Below, piece after piece: positions 7,554 to 18,095 of a DNA stretch of 64,000 bases; positions within the stretch are counted from its first letter, which is position 1, and each line of letters begins with the position of its first letter. The stretch comes from Pseudoxanthomonas sp. GM95 (lineage in GTDB: Bacteria; Pseudomonadota; Gammaproteobacteria; Xanthomonadales; Xanthomonadaceae). The DNA is taken from assembly GCF_900109775.1 (NCBI RefSeq), contig NZ_FOAX01000001.1, forward strand, positions 1,178,001 to 1,242,000, in the 5' to 3' direction. The position numbers were made by a program, and so were the translations under genes. A model generated the notes under the pieces. The model saw only the letters and a list, made by a program, of their open reading frames with translations. It was not told the origin of the DNA and made no database searches.

Positions 7554-9680
7554 TTATTCGAAGCGCAGCTGCACGCCCGCGTAGACGCCGAAGCCTTCGC
7601 CCGGCGTCGAGCGGGCGGCATCGGCGCCGTTGTCGTTGTAGCCGGGCGTCACCGTCGCCGCGTAACGCTTGTCGGTGAGGTTGCGCGCCTCCACCCACGC
7701 CTGCCAGCGGCCGCTGGGCGCATCGAAGCCCACGCGCGTGCCGAAGATCAGGTGGCTGTCGGCCCAGAAGCTGTTGGCGTAGTCCACGGCCATCTTCGAG
7801 GCGTATTCGGTATTGAGCGCGGCGTACGCACCTGACGGATGGTCGTAGCGCAGCTCGCCTTGGTAATAGTGGCGGGGCAGGCCCGGCAGCACGTTGTCGC
7901 CGAAGCGCGCGTCATCGCGATAGCGGAAGTCGCTGAAGGTGTAGGCCTGGCGCAGTGACAGGCGACCTGCCGTTGACTGCCACAAGGTGCTGTCCAGCCC
8001 GGCCTCGATCCCGCGATGTACGGTGGGGCTGGCGTTGGATTCGGCCACGATCAGGTTCGGCACCGACTGCACTTCGACGTTGAACAGCTCGTGGCGCACG
8101 TGCGCGTAGTAGGCGGTCAGTTCCCAGTGGCCGAGTGCGGCGTCGCCACGTGCGCCGAATTCCAGCGTGTCGGCGGTCTGGTTGTCCCGGTGCACTGGCG
8201 TGCTCTGGCGCCCGGTGGAGGCGCCATTGCCGGCAGCGAAATACGTGCTGGAGCCCCAGATCATCGACCACGGATGCGCCGGCTCGACCGAGCGGCTGAG
8301 ATTGCCGAACAGCTGCGTCTGCGGTGTCGCCTGCCAGGTGAAGCCCACGCGCGGGGCGTAGTCCCAACCGTGCTCGGACAGACGCCCGCCGCTGCTGGGC
8401 CAGGTCACGGCGACCTCGCGCTGGGTGTTGATCAAGGCCAGGCCGGTGACCAGGTGCAGCTCTTCAGTCAGCGCCAGGTTGTTGCCGACGTGCAGCGTGC
8501 TGTCGGTGCCGTGGTGCTCGAATTTTCGCGTCAGCGTGCCGGCCACGTAGCCATTGCTGGCAAAGCGCAGGCTTTCGCGCACGTCGGCCTTGAGGTCGTG
8601 GGTCACGCGCAGCCCGACCGTGGTGACGCTCTGCCGGCCGAACAGCGTGTGCCGGTGCGTGTAGTCCAGCGTGCCGTTGAGGTCGGCGTAATCCAGCTGC
8701 TGCCGGTACAGGCTCTCGTTCAAATCCATCGGGAAGTGGTGGTAGACCAGGCCCGCTTCCAGCGTGGAATCCGCATCCAGCTGCAGCGTGGTGGTGTTGC
8801 CGATCCAAGTGCTGCCCGGCTGCGGCCGGCGCGCGTCGATCGCCAGGTAGGACGGATTGCCCTGGCGCGGGTTGTCGCGGAGTTGCGCGCGGGTCAGGCG
8901 CCCGGGGGTGTCGTGTTCGGTCTCGCGATAGCGGAAATAAAACTGCGTTTTCAGGTCCGGATTGAGTTGCCAGCCGACGTTGGCCATCACGCCCTTGCCG
9001 CTGCCGGACGCGTGCTGCTGGTAACCGTCGTACTCGGTATCGGTATAGGCGAAGTAGTAATCGACATCGCCGTGCACGCCGCCGTAGCCCAGGCTGCGCT
9101 TCTGGTAGCCGCGGCTGCCGGCCTCCAGGCGCAGGTCCAGGCCGGGCGAATCCAGGCCGCTTCGGCTCACATAATTGATGGCCCCGCCCAGGGTCAGCGC
9201 GCCGCGGTCGAAGCCGTTGGCGCCACGCAACACTTCGACGCGGCTGGCCCATAGCGGTTCCAGCAGTTCGTAGGGGGTGCCGCCGGAGAAGGTCAGCGGC
9301 AGGCCATCGAGCGAGACCGAAACGCCCGAGGCGTGGGCGCCCGGCGCGCGGTTGATGCCTGAGCCGCGGATCGAGACCTTGACCCCTTCATTGCCCGGCG
9401 ACTGCGCATTGATGCCCGGCTGATAGGCCAGCGCATCGGCGGTGCCGCCAACGCGGCCCTGGCCGGCCCGTGTGAGGTCGATCACGTTGCCGGCGCCGGG
9501 CGTCTGCTTGAGTGTCTTGCGGGCGGCCTCGACGTCATCGGCGCGCGTGGCGGCGACCTTGATGGCGTCCAGCGTGACGGCCTGATCGGGCGTGGCGGCG
9601 GCCAGCGACGGGCTGGCCAGGCAGCCCAGGATGGCGAGGGAAAGCGGCGCGGCGCGCAGGATTTGTGTGGTGCGGGTCAT
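7554..9680 (-). CDS. TonB-dependent outer-membrane receptor (FecA-like siderophore/metal type)
   Basis: The protein has 708 residues. The signal peptide ends SPSLAAA. A plug domain spans about 45-175 (GVKVSIRGSGI, VEVLRGANGFDRGALTLGGAINYVSR), and the rest is a 22-strand-type barrel with alternating aromatic residues. It ends VQLRFE, with Phe one residue from the C-terminus. The N-terminus lacks the extra signalling domain of transducing receptors such as FecA, so it probably only imports. The start at 9680 gives a normal signal peptide; an upstream extension to 9752 is open but lacks one. The convergent DUF4198 gene suggests a shared metal-uptake role, which is inference. Confidence 0.9.
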   Translation of the reverse strand: MTRTTQILRAAPLSLAILGCLASPSLAAATPDQAVTLDAIKVAATRADDVEAARKTLKQTPGAGNVIDLTRAGQGRVGGTADALAYQPGINAQSPGNEGVKVSIRGSGINRAPGAHASGVSVSLDGLPLTFSGGTPYELLEPLWASRVEVLRGANGFDRGALTLGGAINYVSRSGLDSPGLDLRLEAGSRGYQKRSLGYGGVHGDVDYYFAYTDTEYDGYQQHASGSGKGVMANVGWQLNPDLKTQFYFRYRETEHDTPGRLTRAQLRDNPRQGNPSYLAIDARRPQPGSTWIGNTTTLQLDADSTLEAGLVYHHFPMDLNESLYRQQLDYADLNGTLDYTHRHTLFGRQSVTTVGLRVTHDLKADVRESLRFASNGYVAGTLTRKFEHHGTDSTLHVGNNLALTEELHLVTGLALINTQREVAVTWPSSGGRLSEHGWDYAPRVGFTWQATPQTQLFGNLSRSVEPAHPWSMIWGSSTYFAAGNGASTGRQSTPVHRDNQTADTLEFGARGDAALGHWELTAYYAHVRHELFNVEVQSVPNLIVAESNASPTVHRGIEAGLDSTLWQSTAGRLSLRQAYTFSDFRYRDDARFGDNVLPGLPRHYYQGELRYDHPSGAYAALNTEYASKMAVDYANSFWADSHLIFGTRVGFDAPSGRWQAWVEARNLTDKRYAATVTPGYNDNGADAARSTPGEGFGVYAGVQLRFE

Positions 9681-9984
9681 CGGTCTTGGTGTGTTGGTGG
9701 CGACGGGCGGGCACGCGGCCACGTTGGCGCGGACCGAAATCGGCGTCGGCAAAGTGGCGGGATCGAGGCGCGCGTCAGGAGCTGGCGTTAAGCCCAGGCA
9801 GGGCGGCGATACGATGTTCTGTAAACCTGTGTGGTTCGTACAAGGTTAACAGAGCCGATGGCGGGCGTCACCTGGCCAGGCGGCTTCAACATGCTTTCCA
9901 TGCGGCAGGTGCGTCTGGTCGCCAGCCGGTCGCGGCGCGCATACTTCCGTCCATCGCCGCTTTCGACGCGGCAATGGACGGGTC
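9681..9984. promoter_or_regulatory. Divergent promoter region of the TonB receptor and the GGDEF gene
   Basis: About 300 nt with no supported gene. A less GC-rich core near 9815-9855 is the likely place for the promoters. I looked for a cobalamin riboswitch and for a clear Fur box and recognised neither. Confidence 0.4.
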
Positions 9985-10854
9985 ATGGCGGTCAAGCTTC
10001 CACCGGCAAACATCGTCCTCGACCTGCTCCCCGACGCGGTGTGCATGGTCGATCCGCAGGGGCACTTCCTGTACGTCAACGCCGCGTTCGAGCGGATCTT
10101 CGGCTACCGGCCGCAGGAGGCGCTGGGCCGGCAGATGCTGGACCTGGTGCATCCCGATGACCGCGCGCTCACCCTGCAAGTGGCCGAGCGGATCATGCAG
10201 GGCGAGCCGCAGCCGCATTTCCGCAATCGCTACATTCACCGCGACGGGCACCTGCTGGACATCCAGTGGTCGGCGCGGTGGCTGCCGGAGTTCGGCCTGC
10301 GCCTGGCCGTGGGCCATGAGGTCACGGCCCTGCGCGGCGCCGAGCGCGCCTTGGAGCACCTGGCCAGCCACGATCCCCTGACCGGCCTGGCCAATCGCGC
10401 CCAGCTGTGGAGCGCCTTGGAAACCGCGATGGCTCGTGTGACCGAAGGCGAAGGACTGGCGGTGCTGTACCTGGACCTGGATGGCTTCAAGCGCATCAAT
10501 GACCGCCACGGTCATGCCGCAGGCGATCTGGTGCTGCAGGACGTCGCCCAACGCCTGCGCGAGGCGATCGCGCCCCATGATGTGGTGGCCCGCGTGGGCG
10601 GCGACGAATTCGTGGTGCTGCTGCCGCACGGCCTGCAACACGAGGCGTGGCGGACTGCGGCGCAGGCGCTGCGTGCGGCGGTCATTGCGGTGCCATCGCC
10701 GCTGCCGCTGGATGTGAGCATCGGCATGGCCGGCTATCCCGGCGACGGCGAAACCGCCGATGCGCTGCTGCGCCATGCGGATGCGGAGATGTATGCGCAG
10801 AAGACCGCGCGCCGTGCGCAGGAAGCCTCGACCGACGCGATGACGGCCGGCTGA
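9985..10854 (+). CDS. PAS-GGDEF diguanylate cyclase
   Basis: The protein has 289 residues. A PAS domain covers about 8-115 (LPDAVCMVDPQGHFLYVN, then FGYRPQEALG), followed by a GGDEF domain from about 125 (HDPLTGLANRA). The active-site loop is intact GGDEF at 205-209 and the metal-binding LDLDGFK is present at 163-169, so it should make c-di-GMP from two GTP. The product-inhibition I-site RxxD expected at 196-199 reads APHD: the Arg is missing, so allosteric feedback is probably absent. No transmembrane segment is seen, so the sensor is cytoplasmic with an unknown PAS ligand. It is divergent from the TonB receptor and convergent with the acyltransferase. Confidence 0.92.
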   Translation: MAVKLPPANIVLDLLPDAVCMVDPQGHFLYVNAAFERIFGYRPQEALGRQMLDLVHPDDRALTLQVAERIMQGEPQPHFRNRYIHRDGHLLDIQWSARWLPEFGLRLAVGHEVTALRGAERALEHLASHDPLTGLANRAQLWSALETAMARVTEGEGLAVLYLDLDGFKRINDRHGHAAGDLVLQDVAQRLREAIAPHDVVARVGGDEFVVLLPHGLQHEAWRTAAQALRAAVIAVPSPLPLDVSIGMAGYPGDGETADALLRHADAEMYAQKTARRAQEASTDAMTAG

Positions 10855-10859
10855 GCTGC

Positions 10860-10878
10860 GTCCTGCATCGCGCAGGAC
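10860..10878. terminator. Short hairpin between convergent GGDEF and acyltransferase genes
   Basis: A perfect 7-bp stem GTCCTGC/GCAGGAC has a 5-nt loop and lies a few nt after the GGDEF stop. There is no T-run, so it is only a weak terminator candidate. Confidence 0.3.
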
Positions 10879-10947
10879 AACGGGCCATCAACCTCTCGAG
10901 GCGCGCCCGGCGCGCGCGTGTTGCGCCTGGCGTCGCTGTGATCTGGC

Positions 10948-12057
10948 TTACTTGCTCGGTTCTCCCATCGGTGAGGCCTCGAGCGCGATCACGCTGGTCG
11001 GCGCTTCCACCACCGGCGCGATGACCACGGGCTGTGGCTTGAGCAGCAGGCGCGTGCCCAGGTTGCGCAGCAAACGGCTGCCGGGCAGCTCGATCGTCCG
11101 ATACATCAGCCAGGCCAGCGCCAGGATCGCCAGCGTGGTCGCGGCGGCAACGCCCGGCGTATGCGGCTGCTGGCCCAGGAGCTTCAGCGCGACGTAGATC
11201 ACCGGGATGTTGAGCAGGTACATCGAGAAGCTGCATTCGCCGCACATCGCGATCAGGCGATTGCCCAGCAGGCGCTTGCTCAGGCCGGTGTCGAACGAGA
11301 ACACGAAGATCACGATGCCGGCGAACAGCGCGGTTTCCAGGCTGCTGTAGAAGTGCTTCTTGCTGCCGAAGTCGATGTGCAGCACGCCTGCCAGCACCAG
11401 GCCGATGGCAACCAGCACCGCGACCTGCAGCACTGCCAGCGGCGCCATGCCCACGCCGGGCGTGGTGCGGCCGCGGACCAGGCCGAAGATCACGCCGGTG
11501 AAGAAGTAATGGATCTTGGAGCCGACGAAGGTGCCGGGCAGGGTGCTGCGATAGGACATCAACGCGAACACGCCCACCAGAATCATCACCAGGAACGCCG
11601 CGTTGCCCTGCGTGCGGAACGCCCACAAGGCAAACCAGACCCCGACGAACACGCCGTAGAACTGCACCTCCGGCGGGATGCTCCACAGCGCCGACACGTT
11701 GCCGGAGAACATCAGGTGGCGCAGCAGGTTCTGGTGGGTGATGGCGTAGACGAACTGCCCATCGACCAGGTTGTAGATCAGGTACGAGGCGACCACGATG
11801 AACAGATACGCCGGGGCGATGCGCGAGAAGCGTGAGATGCCGTAGTGGACCACCGAGCCGTAATTGAAGTCCTTCTCGCCATAGAGGAAGGACATCAGGA
11901 AGCCGCTGAGGGTGAAGAACACCATGACTCCCACCTCGCCCGGCAGCAGCGGGCTGAGCGGGAAGAACTTGTATTCGGCCAGGTGGGAATAGACCACCAG
12001 CAGCGCAGCCAGGCCGCGGATGCCGGTCAGTGAATCGATGCGTTGTTCGGTGCCCAT
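10948..12057 (-). CDS. Acyltransferase-3 family membrane protein
   Basis: The protein has 369 residues and about ten hydrophobic helices typical of the acyltransferase 3 (OafA/NodX-like) family, which O-acylates polysaccharides, lipids or antibiotics from acyl-CoA at the inner membrane. The N-terminal signature is present: IDSLTGIRGLAALLVVYSH with the conserved R and H, then the GEVGVMVFFTLSGFLM segment and RFSRIAPAYLF. The C-terminal about 35 residues are polar and probably cytoplasmic. ATG 12057 matches the family start, but two in-frame ATG codons lie just upstream (12072, 12084). No glycan cluster is adjacent, so the acceptor is unknown. Confidence 0.87.
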   Translation of the reverse strand: MGTEQRIDSLTGIRGLAALLVVYSHLAEYKFFPLSPLLPGEVGVMVFFTLSGFLMSFLYGEKDFNYGSVVHYGISRFSRIAPAYLFIVVASYLIYNLVDGQFVYAITHQNLLRHLMFSGNVSALWSIPPEVQFYGVFVGVWFALWAFRTQGNAAFLVMILVGVFALMSYRSTLPGTFVGSKIHYFFTGVIFGLVRGRTTPGVGMAPLAVLQVAVLVAIGLVLAGVLHIDFGSKKHFYSSLETALFAGIVIFVFSFDTGLSKRLLGNRLIAMCGECSFSMYLLNIPVIYVALKLLGQQPHTPGVAAATTLAILALAWLMYRTIELPGSRLLRNLGTRLLLKPQPVVIAPVVEAPTSVIALEASPMGEPSK

Positions 12058-12253
12058 AAGACCGGATCCCATGAGGCGAGCCACCCTCCACCAGCCCCGC
12101 CGGAACCGGCGAGGTGTTGCGTGTTCTGTCTGGATGGGTTGCAGCGGACGATGCTCGGGGGAAAGTCAGCCCGGCTGGCGCCGGACCGCGTCCGCTGTGG
12201 CCGGAGTGTAGTCAATCCGGTTGCGGCGGATGCGGACGGTTTCACAGTTCTGC

Positions 12254-12293
12254 GCGCCGTGACTGAACGCACGGCGCAAGTGGAATGCCGTGC
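12254..12293 (-). terminator. Overlapping hairpins after the hexosaminidase gene
   Basis: Two alternative stems share bases: GCACGGC/GCCGTGC (12269-12293) and GCGCCGTG/CACGGCGC (12254-12277). They lie immediately downstream of the GH20 stop on the minus strand. No T-run follows. Either could act as a 3' end structure for that gene. Confidence 0.35.
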
Positions 12294-12295
12294 GG

Positions 12296-13849
12296 TTACA
12301 ACCCCGCGTCGCCGAACAGCACCTTGCCGCCCGGCCCGTACTGCAGGCGCGCGATGCTGGGCAGCAGGCTGGCATAGGGCAGCGGCAAGCCGTCGTCCTG
12401 GTGTTCCTTGCCGCGCCAGAAGATCTGGCCGGCGGCGGGAATCGCGGCCTTGAGGCGATCGTGCACGTAGGGCTCGTAGGCGTAGTCCTTCCACGCGTAA
12501 TCATTCCACTGCGCGATCTGGCCGCCGAGCGGCTCGCCGACGCTGCGCGTCTGCCAGCCGTCGTAGAGCGCCTGGCCGCTATAGCCCTGCGGATTGAAGG
12601 CGCGCGGATGGAACGGCGTCACGTACCAGTTGCCCGACGACTCGATCCAGCGATAGCCATGCGCGGACCAGTCAAAGCTGGCTTCCTCGCCTTTCTCGAT
12701 CCAGCGCTGCTGGATGAAACGCGTGTCCAGCTGTCCGGCGAAGTCGGCGCTGGCCCACATCTCCACCTGCTTGCCCTTGGCGATCAGGAAACGGCCCAAC
12801 TGGTTGAGGAAATCCACCTGCACCTGCGTACTCAGGTCGCCGTGGTTGAGGTTCACCTCGTCGCCGCCGACGTGGACGGTGTCGTTGCGGAACCACGGCA
12901 GGAATTCGGCGAACACCGATTCCACGTAGGGCAGGGTGCCGGGCTTGCGCGGATCGAGCGTGCCGCCGACCGGACGGTCGCCGGTATAGACCAGGTCGGG
13001 ACGTGCGATCACCAGCGCGCCGGCATGGCCGGGGACGTCGATTTCCGGCACCAGGCGCACGCCGTTTTCTGCGGCGACCTCTTCCAGCGCGTCCCAGTCG
13101 GCGCGGGTGTAGAACTGGCCGTCCTGCGGGATCAAGCCGGCAAAGGCAGGGTTATCGCTCTTGAGCCGGAACGAGCGGTCCATCCATTTGGTTTCGGCAT
13201 CGTCCAGCACGTGGTCGTTGAGATGCACGTGCAGGGTGTTGAGCTTGTACCAGCCCATGAAGCGGAGGTAGCGCTTGAGGAAATCGACGTCGGCGAACTT
13301 GCGCCCCACATCGAACATCACCGCGCGCTCGCGATAGCGCGGGTAATCCAGCGCATGGCCGCGCGGCAGGCGGCGGTGCGTGCTGCCGCCCTCGACCAGC
13401 AACAGCTGCAGCACCGTGCGGCTGCCGTAGAACAGGCCCTGCGTGGTTGCGGCGCAGACCTGCACGCCGGTGTCGATCTGCAGGGTGTAGGACTCCGCGC
13501 GTTGCCACGGCGCTGGCACGGGCAGCACGCAATCGCGGCTGCGCAAAGCGATGTCGCCGGGCTTGCGCTGCGCGGTGGCGACGACGGCGGGCGCGGGCAG
13601 GCCGCTGACGCCGGCCAGTTCATCGGCGAAGCGCTTGGCGAGCTGGCGCTGCGTTGCATCCGCATCGGTGGCGATCACGATCCGCTGGCCGGCTTCCAGT
13701 TGCCATTGACCTGGCGTGTCCTGCCATTGCTGCAGGCCCGGCACCACGCGCGGATTCGCGACAGCGAGCGACGACAACGCGCACAACAGGCAGGCCAGTG
13801 CAGCGCCAACGGCCCCGCGTTGGGACCCCGCTGCGAATGCGTTGAACAT
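12296..13849 (-). CDS. Secreted GH20 beta-N-acetylhexosaminidase
   Basis: The protein has 517 residues. The signal peptide is about 1-31 (LACLLCALSSLAVA). A GH20b-type N-terminal alpha/beta domain covers about 33-165, then the (beta/alpha)8 barrel. The catalytic pair is Asp330-Glu331 in HVGGDEV, the GH20 hallmark for substrate-assisted hydrolysis of terminal beta-linked GlcNAc or GalNAc. VPEIDVPGHAGA and HLNDH are further barrel motifs. It would trim chitin oligosaccharides in the periplasm or outside and fits with the GH18 chitinase at 42 kb. It is a single gene with a short 3' hairpin; it follows hutU on the same strand but is separated by the hutU terminator. Confidence 0.92.
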   Translation of the reverse strand: MFNAFAAGSQRGAVGAALACLLCALSSLAVANPRVVPGLQQWQDTPGQWQLEAGQRIVIATDADATQRQLAKRFADELAGVSGLPAPAVVATAQRKPGDIALRSRDCVLPVPAPWQRAESYTLQIDTGVQVCAATTQGLFYGSRTVLQLLLVEGGSTHRRLPRGHALDYPRYRERAVMFDVGRKFADVDFLKRYLRFMGWYKLNTLHVHLNDHVLDDAETKWMDRSFRLKSDNPAFAGLIPQDGQFYTRADWDALEEVAAENGVRLVPEIDVPGHAGALVIARPDLVYTGDRPVGGTLDPRKPGTLPYVESVFAEFLPWFRNDTVHVGGDEVNLNHGDLSTQVQVDFLNQLGRFLIAKGKQVEMWASADFAGQLDTRFIQQRWIEKGEEASFDWSAHGYRWIESSGNWYVTPFHPRAFNPQGYSGQALYDGWQTRSVGEPLGGQIAQWNDYAWKDYAYEPYVHDRLKAAIPAAGQIFWRGKEHQDDGLPLPYASLLPSIARLQYGPGGKVLFGDAGL

Positions 13850-13944
13850 GGGGAAGCGTCCGGGTGGGGGTGCCTTGGACTATTGCATATCGATCCGCGT
13901 CTGCGCGCGGCTTTTACGGGCCGAAATCAGCAGCGGATGCGCCC

Positions 13945-13971
13945 AAAAAAAGGGACGGCCGAAGCCGTCCC
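13945..13971 (-). terminator. Rho-independent terminator of the hut operon
   Basis: Read on the minus strand, the 8-bp stem GGGACGGC/GCCGTCCC closes on a UUCG tetraloop and is followed by seven T, 25 nt after the hutU stop. Confidence 0.92.
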
Positions 13972-13995
13972 CATGCGCGCGATGCTGCGGATGGA

Positions 13996-15663
<1,668 letters not shown>

Positions 15664-15705
15664 TGGGAAGTCCTTGGAGAATCGGTTCGAAAATTCGGCG
15701 TGCGG

Positions 15706-16536
15706 TTATGCGCGCGAGGGTGTCGTGGTGGCGAAGTGCAGGCAGTCGTCCATCACTTGGCGCAGCACTGCCTGCAGCGCACTCGCGCGCGCATCGGTGT
15801 ACGGCGTGGGCCAGGTCTCGGGCGCGGTGATGGCTGGCTCGTCGATGTAGCCGCGGCAGGCCAGTTCCATCTGGAGGCTGTGCACGCCGCCGCTCGGGTC
15901 CGCGTGCTTGCGGGTGATCCAGCCGCCCTTGAAGCGGCCGTTAAGCACGTGGCTGAAACCGCTGGCGGCGCAGCGTGCTTCGACTGCAGTTTCCAGCGTG
16001 GGACTGCAGCTCGCGCCGGTGTTCGTGCCGATGTTGAACTGCGGAAGCTCGCCATCGAACAGATGCGGAATGTGTGAGCGGATCGAATGCGCGTCGTATA
16101 CCACCACGACCGGATGCGCGGCGCGCAGTCGCGCGATCTCCGCATCCAGCGCGGCGTGATACGGCAGGAACCAGGTCTCGCGACGGCGCGCGATCTCGGC
16201 TTCATCCGGTTCCAGGCCATCGCGATACAGCGGCTGGTCGTCGAAGGTGGTGACCGGGCACAGGCCGGTGGTGTTCTGCCCCGGATACAGCGAGACGCCG
16301 GACGGATCGCGGTTGACGTCGATCACCGAGCGCGAGATCGCCGTGCGCACCGTGGTGGCACCCAATGCACGCACGAAGTCGTAGAGCTGGTGCACGTACC
16401 AGTCCGCATCGCGCCGCGCCAGCCACGGCGAAACGAACTGATCCTCCAGTTCCGCCGGCAGCTCGGTGCCGGTATGCGGAAAGCTGACGATCAGCGGCGC
16501 CTCGCCGCGATGGACCTGCAGCCAGTCGGCGGCCAT
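15706..16536 (-). CDS. hutG: N-formylglutamate deformylase (amidohydrolase)
   Basis: The protein has 276 residues and hydrolyses N-formylglutamate to glutamate and formate, the last step of the five-step pathway that uses HutF. Visible motifs are PLIVSFPHTGTELP at the N-terminus, RDADWYVHQLYDF, and VVVVYDAHSIRSHIPHLFDGELPQFNIGT with the conserved His/Asp/Glu of the family. ATG 16536 is chosen since it begins 2 nt after the hutH stop and just before the PLIVSFPH motif; the frame stays open far upstream only as an antisense-style shadow within hutH. HutG together with hutF means formylglutamate, not formamide, is the intermediate. Confidence 0.95.
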   Translation of the reverse strand: MAADWLQVHRGEAPLIVSFPHTGTELPAELEDQFVSPWLARRDADWYVHQLYDFVRALGATTVRTAISRSVIDVNRDPSGVSLYPGQNTTGLCPVTTFDDQPLYRDGLEPDEAEIARRRETWFLPYHAALDAEIARLRAAHPVVVVYDAHSIRSHIPHLFDGELPQFNIGTNTGASCSPTLETAVEARCAASGFSHVLNGRFKGGWITRKHADPSGGVHSLQMELACRGYIDEPAITAPETWPTPYTDARASALQAVLRQVMDDCLHFATTTPSRA

Positions 16537-16538
16537 CT

Positions 16539-18074
16539 TCAGCGCTCCGCGCCGGGCAGGGCGACGCTGACGCTGGCGGCCAGGGCGCCCGAGCGCACCA
16601 GAGTGGTGGCGGCGACCATGTCCGGGTGGAAATAGCGGTCGTCCTGCAGCGTCGGTACCTGCGCGCGCAGCAGGGCGCGGGCGGCTTCCAGCGAGGCGCT
16701 GGAGCGCAGCGGCGCGTGGAAATCGCAGCCCTGGCCGGCGGCCAGCAGCTCGATGCCGACCACGTTGGCCGCGTTCTCGGCCATCGCCATCAGGCGGCGC
16801 GCGCCGTGGGCGGCCATCGAGACGTGGTCTTCCTGGTTGGCCGAGGTCGGGATGGAATCGACGCTGGCCGGATACGCGCGCTGCTTGTTCTCCGAGACCA
16901 GCGCCGCGGCGGTGACCTGCGGAATCATGAAGCCCGAGTTCAGGCCAGGCTTGGGCGTCAGGAACGCCGGCAGGCCCGACAGCGCCGGATCGACCAGCAT
17001 CGCGGTGCGTCGCTCGCTGATCGAGCCGATCTCGCACACCGCCATCGCCAGCATGTCGGCGGCGAAGGCGACCGGCTCGGCGTGGAAGTTGCCGCCGCTC
17101 AGCGCTTCACCGGTGTCGGTGAACACCAGCGGATTGTCGGAGACGCCGTTGGCTTCGGTTTCCAGCGTGCCGGCGGCCTGGCGCATCACGTCCAGCGCCG
17201 CGCCCATAACCTGCGGCTGGCAGCGCAGGCAGTACGGATCCTGCACGCGCACGTCGCCTTCGCGGTGCGAATCGCGGATGGCTGAGTCGGCCATCAACGC
17301 ACGCAGCGCGTCGGCGGTGACGATCTGGCCGGGCTGGCCGCGCAGCGCGTGGATGCGCGGATCGAACGGCGTGTCCGAACCCTTGGCCGCTTCCACCGAC
17401 AGCGCGCCGGCGACCAGCGCGGCCTGGAACACCGCTTCGATCTCGAACAATCCTGCCAGTGCGTAGGCGGTCGAATACTGGGTGCCGTTGAGCAGGGCCA
17501 GGCCTTCCTTCGCGCCCAGGGTGAGCGGTGACAGGCCGACGCGGGCCAAGGCTTCGACGGCGGGCAGGCGCTCGTCACCGATGAAGGCTTCGCCCACGCC
17601 GATCATCACCGTGGCCATGTGCGACAGCGGCGCCAGGTCGCCCGAGGCGCCGACCGAGCCCTGGCAGGGCACCACCGGCATCACGTCGTGCTGCAGCAGC
17701 GCGGCCAGCAGGGCGAGGGTGTCCGGCTTCACGCCCGAGGCCCCCTGGGCCAGGCTGACCAGCTTGAGGGCCAGCATCAGGCGCACGACCGGCACCGGCA
17801 TCGGCTCACCGACGCCGGCGGCGTGCGAGAGCACGATGTTCCGCTGCAGGGTTTCCAGGTCCTCGCGCTCGATGCGCACGCTGGCCAGCTTGCCGAAGCC
17901 GGTGTTGATGCCGTAGACCGGCTCACCCTTGGCCACGATCGCATCGACGGTCTGCGAACTGCGCAGCACCGCCTCGGCGCAGGCCGGGTCCAGCTGCACG
18001 CGCGCGCCGCGATAGACGGCGCGCCATTGCGCCAGGCTGACCGCGCCGGGGCGCAGCAGGATCGAATCAGTCAT
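16539..18074 (-). CDS. hutH: Histidine ammonia-lyase
   Basis: The protein has 511 residues and removes ammonia from L-histidine to give urocanate, the committing step of histidine use. The MIO cofactor forms autocatalytically from Ala143-Ser144-Gly145 in [24 protein letters not shown] near 54-63 carries the catalytic Tyr. Further family segments are QEDHVSM and the [16 protein letters not shown] helix. It lies 21 nt after hutI and 2 nt before hutG, consistent with one transcript. Confidence 0.97.
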   Translation of the reverse strand: MTDSILLRPGAVSLAQWRAVYRGARVQLDPACAEAVLRSSQTVDAIVAKGEPVYGINTGFGKLASVRIEREDLETLQRNIVLSHAAGVGEPMPVPVVRLMLALKLVSLAQGASGVKPDTLALLAALLQHDVMPVVPCQGSVGASGDLAPLSHMATVMIGVGEAFIGDERLPAVEALARVGLSPLTLGAKEGLALLNGTQYSTAYALAGLFEIEAVFQAALVAGALSVEAAKGSDTPFDPRIHALRGQPGQIVTADALRALMADSAIRDSHREGDVRVQDPYCLRCQPQVMGAALDVMRQAAGTLETEANGVSDNPLVFTDTGEALSGGNFHAEPVAFAADMLAMAVCEIGSISERRTAMLVDPALSGLPAFLTPKPGLNSGFMIPQVTAAALVSENKQRAYPASVDSIPTSANQEDHVSMAAHGARRLMAMAENAANVVGIELLAAGQGCDFHAPLRSSASLEAARALLRAQVPTLQDDRYFHPDMVAATTLVRSGALAASVSVALPGAER

Positions 18075-18095
18075 GCAGGTTCTCCAAATAGAGGT

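Noticed and set aside
8016-9254. Long open frame antisense to the TonB receptor
   Set aside because: It has Val/Gly/Gln-rich random composition; the minus-strand receptor is certain.
9681-9984. Cobalamin riboswitch or Fur box before the TonB receptor
   Set aside because: I looked for the B12-box type core and a 19-bp Fur palindrome and could not find either convincingly.
15706-17037. 443-codon version of hutG reaching into hutH
   Set aside because: The extra upstream part is the off-frame translation of hutH; the true start is 2 nt after the hutH stop.
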